A DNA stretch of 20,163 nucleotides from SKPH01 sp051748565 (GTDB taxonomy: Bacteria > Bacillota > Dethiobacteria > DTU022). Below are positions 14,536-20,163 of the stretch, one piece after another (positions within the stretch are counted from its first letter, which is position 1; each line of letters starts with the position of its first letter). The stretch lies in NCBI GenBank assembly GCA_051748565.1, contig JBNJHN010000031.1:1-20163 (forward strand), read 5' to 3'. The notes below the pieces were generated by a model. That model saw only the letters and a program-made list of their open reading frames with translations. It was not told the DNA's origin and did not search any database. Both the position numbers and the translations under genes were made by a program.

Positions 14536-15152
14536 GTGAATATGAAGCCTCGGGACGGAATCTTGATGAAGCTGTAGAAAAAGCACTTGCCACTCTTGGC
14601 ATTAAAAAGAGCAATGCTGAAATAGAAGTTGTAGGTGAACCGGCCCAGGGCATCCTGGGCATAATAGGCAATAAGGAGGCCCGGGTTAATGTAAGGGCAA
14701 TTTTAGGTCCTGTTGAATATCTCAAGTCATACCTTGAAGAACTATTAATGTACATGCAAATCGAAGGCCGCGTAATTGTTAGTGAAGATGAAGAAAAGGT
14801 GGAAGCAGAGATTTTTGGCCAGGATGTGGGTGCATTGATTGGGCGCCGTGGAAAAACCTTGAGTGATTTGCAATACCTGTTAAATGTTATTATGAGAAGA
14901 CAGTTTGCAACCCTTAATAAAATGATTGTACTGGATGTCGAAAATTATCGGGTTAGACGCGAAAAGACACTGACCCAGCTGGCTAAAAATATTGCGCGCA
15001 AAGTGAGCGAAGAAGGCTGTGAGCAGGCCATGGAACCGATGAATCCGCAGGAGAGACGAATTATTCATATCGCGCTTCAGGATTATCCCGGAGTTACAAC
15101 TTACAGTGAAGGAGAAGAACCTTACCGGAAGGTTGTTATTGCTCCGAGTTAA
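14532..15152 (+). CDS. jag: Jag / KhpB RNA-binding protein (Jag-N, KH, R3H domains)
   Basis: This 206-residue protein has three parts. The Jag N-terminal domain (YEASGRNLDEAVEKALATLGI with GILGIIG, residues 1-55) is followed by a KH domain whose GRRG loop lies in GQDVGALIGRRGKTLSDLQYLL. The R3H domain ends the protein with ERRIIHIALQDYPGVTTYSEGEEPYRKVVI. Family members bind RNA and, with KhpA, affect cell division and envelope functions in Gram-positive bacteria. ATG overlaps the yidC stop codon. A strong terminator follows, so this gene ends the rpmH-side operon. Confidence 0.95.
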   Translation: MSEYEASGRNLDEAVEKALATLGIKKSNAEIEVVGEPAQGILGIIGNKEARVNVRAILGPVEYLKSYLEELLMYMQIEGRVIVSEDEEKVEAEIFGQDVGALIGRRGKTLSDLQYLLNVIMRRQFATLNKMIVLDVENYRVRREKTLTQLAKNIARKVSEEGCEQAMEPMNPQERRIIHIALQDYPGVTTYSEGEEPYRKVVIAPS

Positions 15153-15168
15153 GGAGGGTTTTGAAGCG

Positions 15169-15194
15169 CCGCCCCATAAGTGGGGCGGTTTTTT
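15169..15194 (+). terminator. Intrinsic terminator after jag
   Basis: CCGCCCCA (15169-15176) pairs perfectly with TGGGGCGG (15181-15188) around a TAAG loop, followed by six T residues (15189-15194). It lies 16 nt after the jag stop, and the mnmE start is only 26 nt beyond it. mnmE therefore needs read-through or a promoter overlapping jag. Confidence 0.93.
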
Positions 15195-15220
15195 AATGTT
15201 ATCTACAGGAGGAATTATCA

Positions 15221-16606
15221 TTGCTCGAAAATGACACAATATGCGCAATCAGCACTCCCCTTGGTGAAGGAGGTATTGGCATTGTCCGACTTAGTGGTCC
15301 CGGTGCTTACAATATCGCCGGGAGTATTTTTGAGTGTTCTAAAAGCAGCAACCCCGGATATCCAATACCTCGCTGCCTTTATCATGGATATATAAAAGAC
15401 AAACAAGGAGCGGTGCTAGATGAAGTGCTGGTTTCTTTCATGCCTGCCCCTTACACCTATACACGGGAAAATATTGTTGAGATTAACTGTCACAGCGGAA
15501 TATTCGCTCTGAGAGCTATACTGAAGAGAGTGATGGATTCCGGAGTTCGGTTGGCAGAGCCGGGCGAATTCACAAAGCGCGCTTTTCTACATGGCAGAAT
15601 CGATCTCAGCCAGGCTGAAGCGGTCATGAATATAATCAGGGCGCGTTCTGAAGAGGCAGTTAAAGTTGCAGCCCGTGCTTTGCAGGGGGATTTAGCTGTT
15701 CAGATAGAACATATCAGAGATAAAATAATAAACATTCGTGCTCCGATTGAAGCATGGTTTGATTATCCTGAGGAGTTCTCCGATGATCTCCCCAGCTTAG
15801 ATCATATTAAAGTTGAACTGGATCAGCTGCAGCAATTACTGCAGGCACTTCTAAAAGGCGTTGATAGAAACAGAGCTTACCAGGAAGGCGTTAGTGTCGC
15901 AATAATTGGCAGGCCCAACGTTGGCAAATCATCACTCTTAAATGCCCTGCTGCGGCAGCAGCGTGCTATTGTACATGAACTGCCTGGCACTACACGTGAT
16001 ATGCTTGAAGGGTATATGAACTTGGGAGGCTATCCGATCAGCCTGGTTGATACTGCAGGGATACAGGGCACTGCAGATCCGGTTGAGAAACAGGGAATTG
16101 AAAGATCGCGGCTAGCTGCTGAAAGGGCCAGGTTGCTCATTGTGGTTCTGGATGGTTCAGCATTATGGACCAAAGCAGATTCTGAAATTGCCGCGTTACG
16201 ACGCCCGGGTCAGGGATTGGTGGCTGTGATAAACAAAATAGATTTAGAACAGAAATTATCTGATGATGTAGTACGGAATTGGCATCAAGAGGCAGAAATT
16301 GTTAAGACTGCAGCGCTGACAGGAGAAGGGATTCAGCTGCTGGAAGATGCGGTGACAAGACAACTTGATCAAGTATTGGGCACAGCAGGCGAATCACCAA
16401 TGTTAGTTTCGATAAGACATGAAGAGACAATTTGCGAAACAAAGAAAATTATTGACAATTCCATCAATATCTTAGAGGATTATCCCGTTGAACTAATAAG
16501 CCTTGAACTGCAAACCGCCTGGCTTAAACTGGGAGAAATTACTGGTGATACAGTAAATGAAACCCTTCTGGATAAGATCTTTAGTGAATTTTGTTTGGGC
16601 AAGTAA
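15221..16606 (+). CDS. mnmE: tRNA uridine-5-carboxymethylaminomethyl modification GTPase MnmE
   Basis: A 461-residue GTPase that, with MnmG, modifies the wobble uridine of several tRNAs. The N-terminal domain starts with DTICAISTPLGEGGIGIVRLSGP. The G domain has GRPNVGKS (residues 230-237), TTRD, DTAG (277-280) and NKID (338-341), and the chain ends in the essential CLGK. The start is TTG at 15221 with a perfect AGGAGG at 15207-15212. The partner gene mnmG, which usually follows, is absent here. rsmG comes directly next. Confidence 0.96.
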   Translation: MLENDTICAISTPLGEGGIGIVRLSGPGAYNIAGSIFECSKSSNPGYPIPRCLYHGYIKDKQGAVLDEVLVSFMPAPYTYTRENIVEINCHSGIFALRAILKRVMDSGVRLAEPGEFTKRAFLHGRIDLSQAEAVMNIIRARSEEAVKVAARALQGDLAVQIEHIRDKIINIRAPIEAWFDYPEEFSDDLPSLDHIKVELDQLQQLLQALLKGVDRNRAYQEGVSVAIIGRPNVGKSSLLNALLRQQRAIVHELPGTTRDMLEGYMNLGGYPISLVDTAGIQGTADPVEKQGIERSRLAAERARLLIVVLDGSALWTKADSEIAALRRPGQGLVAVINKIDLEQKLSDDVVRNWHQEAEIVKTAALTGEGIQLLEDAVTRQLDQVLGTAGESPMLVSIRHEETICETKKIIDNSINILEDYPVELISLELQTAWLKLGEITGDTVNETLLDKIFSEFCLGK

Positions 16607-16630
16607 CTATTGACGAAAGAAGGGCCAGCA

Positions 16631-17356
16631 ATGTCCGGCAAATCACCGGAAGTAAGGATTGAGGAAATATGTAACTCGCTCCAGATAGAGGTTGACCCCA
16701 GAAGCAGGGAAATGCTGCTTCAGTATGTTAATTTGCTGATTAGTGGGCTTCGGAAACAAAGACTGACCGGGGAGCGATCATTAAAAGGATTAATTGATAA
16801 ACAGCTTTATGATTCGCTGTACCCATTAAAAGTAATTAGTTTTGCCGGGGAGAGTAAAGTCCTCGATATAGGCAGCGGGGGAGGTTTGCCCGGGGTTCCA
16901 TTAAAAATATGTTTGCCTGAAATCTATATGTACCTGTTGGATTCAAATAAGCGGAAAATTATCTTTTTGAGGAATACTGCTGAGGCGATCGGGTTAAAGC
17001 GTATAGAGTTTTTAAACAGCAGAGCGGAAGAACTTGGACAAAAAAGTGAACACCGGGAGCAGTACGATTATGTTTTAAGCAAAGCTGTCGCAGAAATGGC
17101 CGTGTTAGCAGAACTCTCTCTGCCATTTCTTAAAATCGGCGGGAAGGCAATATTTTACAAAGGACCGCGAGGACAGGACGAAGCAGATAGGGCTAAAAAG
17201 GCAATAGAGCTTTGTGGTGGAGAAATAATAGAAGCGAAAAATTATTTCTTGGATAACGGAGAAATAAGGTCTCTATATTTGCTTGGGAAAAAGGTTGAAA
17301 CTCCTTTTCGATATCCTCGTCCGTCGGGAAAACCCGGCAAAAAGCCGCTCCTATAA
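16631..17356 (+). CDS. rsmG: 16S rRNA (guanine-N7) methyltransferase RsmG
   Basis: A 241-residue SAM-dependent methyltransferase acting on a guanine of 16S rRNA. The SAM-binding loop GSGGGLPG lies at residues 81-88, followed by LLDSNKRKIIFLRNTAEAIGL and LSKAVAEMAVLAELSLPFLKIGGKAIFYKG. An in-frame TTG at 16610 would add seven residues but lacks a ribosome-binding site. ATG 16631 has AGAAGGG upstream and is preferred. The gene lies 24 nt after mnmE and 99 nt before noc. A segment that usually reads SRAVA is SKAVA here, a conservative change. Confidence 0.93.
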   Translation: MSGKSPEVRIEEICNSLQIEVDPRSREMLLQYVNLLISGLRKQRLTGERSLKGLIDKQLYDSLYPLKVISFAGESKVLDIGSGGGLPGVPLKICLPEIYMYLLDSNKRKIIFLRNTAEAIGLKRIEFLNSRAEELGQKSEHREQYDYVLSKAVAEMAVLAELSLPFLKIGGKAIFYKGPRGQDEADRAKKAIELCGGEIIEAKNYFLDNGEIRSLYLLGKKVETPFRYPRPSGKPGKKPLL

Positions 17357-17455
17357 TTTAAAAAAGTGAATATAAATTAAAAATTGGTTGAAGGAAAGAA
17401 AAGCTGGTTGTCAAATTAAAGGACAATAGCGAAACAAAAAAAGAACGTGGGTGTT

Positions 17456-18313
17456 ATGATCAAAAAGCAGATTGAAAATTACTCTTTCAGTGTAACAGAA
17501 ACGGCTTCAGACAAGGTTTTAGCCATTGATATTGAAAGGATCGGGCCGAACCCATACCAACCTCGTCGCGAAATTGCAGAAGAAAAAATATTCGAACTGG
17601 CTCAATCAATAAGGACAAGCGGTTTGATTCAACCGGTTGTAGTACGCAGAGTGGCAAATGGGTATCAACTGGCTGTCGGTGAAAGGCGCTTGCTAGCTTG
17701 TAGAAAACTTGGTTGGAAGAAGATTTCTGCTGCAGTAAAAATTCTTTCTGATGATGCTATGGCAACGATCGCCCTTGTTGAAAATCTGCAAAGAGAAGAT
17801 CTGAATTATATTGAAGAAGCTGTAGGTTATATTAGCCTGTTGAATAATTTTAATCTTACCCAGGAAGCTTTGGCCAGGCGTTTGGGCAAGAGCCAATCAA
17901 CCATTGCTAATAAAATAAGGCTGCTTAAGCTGTCTGAGCCTGTTCGGTCCCAACTGCTTGACAAAGGGCTGTCGGAAAGGCATGCCCGAGCCCTGCTAAT
18001 GCTTAGCTCCGATGATGACCAGATAAAAGCGATCCATGAAATTGCAGCACAAGGGTTAACTGTAAAGCAGGCCGAAAAATGTATTGACAAGCTTGCAGAA
18101 ACGGAATCTTGCCGAAAAAAAACTTCACGGTCTAAGCCTATAATCAGGGATATGCGAATAGTTTTGAATACCATTCGCGAGGCAGTGGGCATTATTCGAA
18201 ACTCGGGGCTATATCCTGAAGTAATTGAAACTGTTGAACCTGATTATATAGAAGTTAGAATCCGCCTTACAAGGGAAATGTTAAAATCAGGGCCGAGGCA
18301 CAATAAGACATAA
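17456..18313 (+). CDS. noc: Nucleoid occlusion protein Noc (ParB-family CTPase)
   Basis: A 285-residue ParB-family protein that resembles Bacillus Noc. The N-terminal CTP-binding part has GPNPYQPRR, GERRLLACRKLGW (GERR at 75-78) and ENLQREDLNYIEEA. The helix-turn-helix reads LGKSQSTIANKIRLLKL, and the following segment is LSERHARALLML. These contain Q, K and R where the neighbouring ParB has R, S and G. Noc blocks division over the nucleoid. The frame extends to a GTG at 17447, but the ATG at 17456 is my choice; neither has a strong ribosome-binding site. The N-terminus (MIKKQIENYSFSVTE) lacks the obvious membrane-binding amphipathic helix of Bacillus Noc. The 90 nt upstream have no promoter I can support. 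Confidence 0.85.
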   Translation: MIKKQIENYSFSVTETASDKVLAIDIERIGPNPYQPRREIAEEKIFELAQSIRTSGLIQPVVVRRVANGYQLAVGERRLLACRKLGWKKISAAVKILSDDAMATIALVENLQREDLNYIEEAVGYISLLNNFNLTQEALARRLGKSQSTIANKIRLLKLSEPVRSQLLDKGLSERHARALLMLSSDDDQIKAIHEIAAQGLTVKQAEKCIDKLAETESCRKKTSRSKPIIRDMRIVLNTIREAVGIIRNSGLYPEVIETVEPDYIEVRIRLTREMLKSGPRHNKT

Positions 18314-18352
18314 TTAGAGATTGATGACGGAATAGCTTAGGAGAGGTCTAAA

Positions 18353-19114
18353 ATGGCGCGTATACTTGCAATTACTAACCAAAAAGGCGGCGTGGGTAAA
18401 ACCACTACAGCGATCAATTTGAGTGCGTCTTTAGCAAAGCTGGGAGCAAAAGTACTATTAGTTGATATTGATCCACAGGGAAATGCTACCAGCGGGGTTG
18501 GCCTTTCCAGAAAGGAAATCAAGGCCTGCATTTATAACACTTTAATCGATGATCTACCGATAAAAGATATTGTGCTGCCGACGCAGTGGGATAATCTTTT
18601 CGTGGTTCCCGCAACCATACAGCTGGCAGGAGCAGAGATTGAACTTGTCTCTCTTTTGTCGCGTGAGGAAAAATTAAAGCGGGCCCTGGTTCCGGTCGCA
18701 AATAACTATGACCTTGTCATTATTGATTGCCCCCCATCACTCGGCTTGTTGACTCTTAATGCAATGAATGCCGCTAACGGGGTTATTATTCCAATTCAAT
18801 GCGAATATTATGCACTGGAAGGGCTTGGCCAGTTAATGAATACAATAAACCTGGTACGAAAACATCTCAATAAGGGTCTTTGCATTGAAGGCGTAGTATT
18901 AACCATGTATGATACAAGAACGAATCTATCTGAGCAGGTTGCTGAAGAGGTAAGGAGCTATTTCAAGCAATATGTCTATAGAACAATTATCCCGCGTAAT
19001 GTGCGTTTAAGTGAAGCACCCAGCTATGGGCAGCATATCCTGGAATATGATCCACGCAGCAAGGGAGCTGAACTCCATATTGCTTTAGCCCGGGAGGTTT
19101 TAGACAATGAGTGA
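18353..19114 (+). CDS. parA: Chromosome-partitioning ATPase ParA (Soj)
   Basis: A 253-residue deviant-Walker ATPase. Walker A is KGGVGKTT (residues 11-18) with the signature lysine, Walker A' is VDIDPQGN (37-44), and Walker B is LVIIDCPPSLG. The C-terminus has RNVRLSEAPSYGQHILEYDPRSKGAE, typical of chromosomal Soj. It forms nucleoid-bound ATP dimers that move ParB-parS complexes and also tunes DnaA activity in Bacillus. A good GGAGAGG precedes the ATG. It follows noc by 39 nt and overlaps parB by 8 nt. Confidence 0.97.
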   Translation: MARILAITNQKGGVGKTTTAINLSASLAKLGAKVLLVDIDPQGNATSGVGLSRKEIKACIYNTLIDDLPIKDIVLPTQWDNLFVVPATIQLAGAEIELVSLLSREEKLKRALVPVANNYDLVIIDCPPSLGLLTLNAMNAANGVIIPIQCEYYALEGLGQLMNTINLVRKHLNKGLCIEGVVLTMYDTRTNLSEQVAEEVRSYFKQYVYRTIIPRNVRLSEAPSYGQHILEYDPRSKGAELHIALAREVLDNE

Positions 19115-19970
19115 AAAAAGACGACTAGGAAGAGGATTAGGAGCTCTGATTCCCCATACTCTTACCGATTCAACTGATACAAGTGAAATTGCTCTAAACA
19201 GCATTGAACCGAACCCTTATCAGCCCAGGCGCCACTTTAACGAAGAAAAACTAAAAGAGCTGGCGGCATCAATTAAGGAGCATGGAGTGCTCCAGGCTGT
19301 CGTTTTGTCTCCTTCCGGAGAAGGCGGCAAATATATTTTAGTGGCCGGTGAAAGGCGATGCAGGGCAGCTCGAATTGCCGGGCTCAATACAGTCCCGGCG
19401 GTGGTTAAATCATTTGATAAAAGCTCATTATTGGAAATTGCTTTGATTGAAAACCTGCAGCGAGAAGACTTGAACCCGGTCGAAGAGGCCCAGGCTTATA
19501 AAAAGTTAATGCATGATTATAATTACACGCAGGAAGAGTTGGCCCAAAGGCTGGGACGCAGTCGGTCTTCCATTGCCAATAGCATCAGACTTCTTTCATT
19601 TTCCGATGAAATCCTGGAAGCACTGGCGGAAGGGAAAATTACTCCTGGCCAGGCACGCCCGTTACTGAGCATAAACGATCCAAAGCAACAGCAGTTAGCG
19701 GCAAAAAAGATTATTGAGGGGAGTCTTTCATCCAGAGAAGCAGAAAAAATGGCTATCAGAATGAATTATAAAAACAACAAAATTAAAGATCGCGAAGAAG
19801 TAATAACCGAAGATCCGTTACATGCTGAAATCCAGCTTCAGATGCAGAGAGCCTTGGGCACCAAGGTCAGGTTAAAGCAGGGTAAAAGCGGCGGCACGAT
19901 TGAAATATTTTATTATGGCGAAGAAGATCTTGAACGCCTGATAGCAAAGCTATTGCCCGAAGGGATATAA
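19107..19970 (+). CDS. parB: Chromosome-partitioning protein ParB (Spo0J)
   Basis: A 287-residue CTP-dependent DNA clamp that loads at parS and slides outward. The N-terminal basic peptide with RGLGALI (residues 9-15) stimulates ParA. The CTP-binding part has NPYQPRRHF, GERRCRAARIAGL (GERR at 81-84) and ENLQREDLNPVEEA (from 115). The helix-turn-helix is LAQRLGRSRSSIANSIRLL, about 145-163, and TPGQARPLL follows. A C-terminal dimerisation domain ends the chain. ATG overlaps the parA end, with GGGAGG as ribosome-binding site. Two perfect parS sites start 3 nt after its stop codon. Confidence 0.97.
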   Translation: MSEKRRLGRGLGALIPHTLTDSTDTSEIALNSIEPNPYQPRRHFNEEKLKELAASIKEHGVLQAVVLSPSGEGGKYILVAGERRCRAARIAGLNTVPAVVKSFDKSSLLEIALIENLQREDLNPVEEAQAYKKLMHDYNYTQEELAQRLGRSRSSIANSIRLLSFSDEILEALAEGKITPGQARPLLSINDPKQQQLAAKKIIEGSLSSREAEKMAIRMNYKNNKIKDREEVITEDPLHAEIQLQMQRALGTKVRLKQGKSGGTIEIFYYGEEDLERLIAKLLPEGI

Positions 19971-19972
19971 AA

Positions 19973-19988
19973 TGTTTCACGTGAAACA
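19973..19988. promoter_or_regulatory. parS site 1
   Basis: TGTTTCACGTGAAACA is a perfect 16-bp palindrome identical to the consensus chromosomal parS of Bacillota and many other bacteria. ParB clamps load here. It begins 3 nt after the parB stop codon. Confidence 0.97.
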
Positions 19989-20008
19989 TTAACCTTGTTT
20001 ATATAAAA

Positions 20009-20024
20009 TGTTTCACGTGAAACA
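20009..20024. promoter_or_regulatory. parS site 2
   Basis: This is a second exact TGTTTCACGTGAAACA, 36 bp centre to centre from the first. The pair lies about 8.9 kb from the unwinding side of oriC. I found no other exact copy in the window. Confidence 0.97.
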
Positions 20025-20074
20025 TTCAGCGAAAGTTCTGTGTCGTTTGGTTTTAATTTGCTTTGCCCTCCTCC

Positions 20075-20161
20075 TTAGATTTTTTCGCTCATACATGAAA
20101 GCTTTTGGCCCATTATTTCCATCTGCCCCTGATTAATTGTGAGAGGTTCCTTGGTTCCGGT
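20075..20161 (-). CDS. Possible C-terminal end of a convergent gene (partial, unrecognised)
   Basis: On the minus strand a frame is open from the window edge (first full codon at 20161) to TAA at 20077-20075. It gives 28 residues, ending NQGQMEIMGQKLSCMSEKI. I do not recognise it. A gene converging on parB would be plausible here, but the fragment is too short for certainty. No hairpin terminator is visible between it and the parS sites, and the rest of 20027-20163 holds nothing else I can support. Confidence 0.25.
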   Translation of the reverse strand, partial: TGTKEPLTINQGQMEIMGQKLSCMSEKI

Positions 20162-20163
20162 TC

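Larger units (their letters stand above)
19965..20026. repeat. 26-bp exact direct repeat carrying the parS pair
   Basis: Positions 19965-19990 and 20001-20026 are identical over 26 bp, an offset of 36. Each copy contains a complete parS palindrome plus a shared ATATAAAA left flank and a shared TT right flank. The 10 nt between the copies differ from the flanks. Confidence 0.92.

Noticed and set aside
16201..16208. CCCGGG cores (also near 6235, 12166 and 13576) as Noc-binding sites
   Set aside because: None extends to the ATTTCCCGGGAAAT palindrome; all lie in coding DNA or short G/C runs.
17408..17436. TTGTCA upstream of noc as a promoter -35
   Set aside because: No -10-like hexamer lies at 16-18 nt; the downstream sequence is an A-rich run.
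20008..20133. Plus-strand 41-codon frame starting at the ATG inside the second parS
   Set aside because: It has no ribosome-binding site, begins within a DNA-binding palindrome and shows no recognisable protein pattern.
1..20163. CRISPR arrays, insertion sequences, tRNA or rRNA genes, phage genes
   Set aside because: I saw no repeat-spacer pattern, transposase, integrase, cloverleaf or rRNA-like sequence anywhere in the window.

Overview
The window is a bacterial chromosomal replication-origin region, almost certainly from an anaerobic member of the Bacillota (Firmicutes). The evidence is the dnaA-dnaN-recF-remB-gyrB block diverging from rpmH-rnpA-yidD-yidC-jag-mnmE-rsmG-noc-parA-parB, with consensus DnaA boxes, two perfect parS sites and a genuine Noc beside ParB. 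A ferredoxin-dependent 2-oxoacid oxidoreductase and a TAXI-type TRAP transporter point to an anaerobe. I cannot assign a genus; a clostridial-class or syntroph-like lineage is a reasonable guess.

Layout. From 1 to 3048 (plus strand) lie the 3' end of a TAXI TRAP solute-binding protein gene, a 33-nt hairpin, a fused TRAP permease and a DUF1850 protein. From 3275 to 5988 (plus strand) is a compact four-gene 2-oxoacid:ferredoxin oxidoreductase operon in the order delta, alpha, beta, gamma. From 12626 down to 6093 (minus strand) run dnaA, dnaN, recF, a DUF721 (DciA-like) gene, remB and gyrB. oriC is bipartite around dnaA. Upstream (about 12662-12775) it holds variant DnaA boxes. Downstream (about 11030-11161) it holds a perfect DnaA box, a second box next to a GGG cluster, three trinucleotide repeats and a (TA)8 run, which resembles a basal unwinding element. 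From 12891 to 19970 (plus strand) come the ribosomal protein L34, RNase P protein, membrane insertase, tRNA/rRNA modification and chromosome segregation genes. They end at twin parS sites and a short stretch with only a doubtful convergent gene end.

How it works together. DnaA binds the boxes on both sides of its own gene and opens the AT-rich element. DnaN, RecF, GyrB and possibly the DUF721 protein act at forks. ParA/ParB with the parS sites segregate the new origins and Noc couples nucleoid position to division. RnpA, YidD, YidC and Jag link tRNA maturation, membrane insertion and RNA binding. The TRAP and oxidoreductase genes are a catabolic or anabolic module pressed against the origin core. 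They run head-on to the leftward fork and occupy the place where gyrA usually sits.

Most of the window is well-known biology and I see no clear new multigene system. The points most worth a second look are the origin architecture, a recurring TTATTAACA nonamer flanking dnaA, a recurrent GGGGG ribosome-binding motif, the twin parS direct repeat, the Noc/ParB specificity residues, the absence of gyrA, mnmG and the yaaA-type S4 gene from their usual places, and the DUF721 gene in the dnaA cluster.
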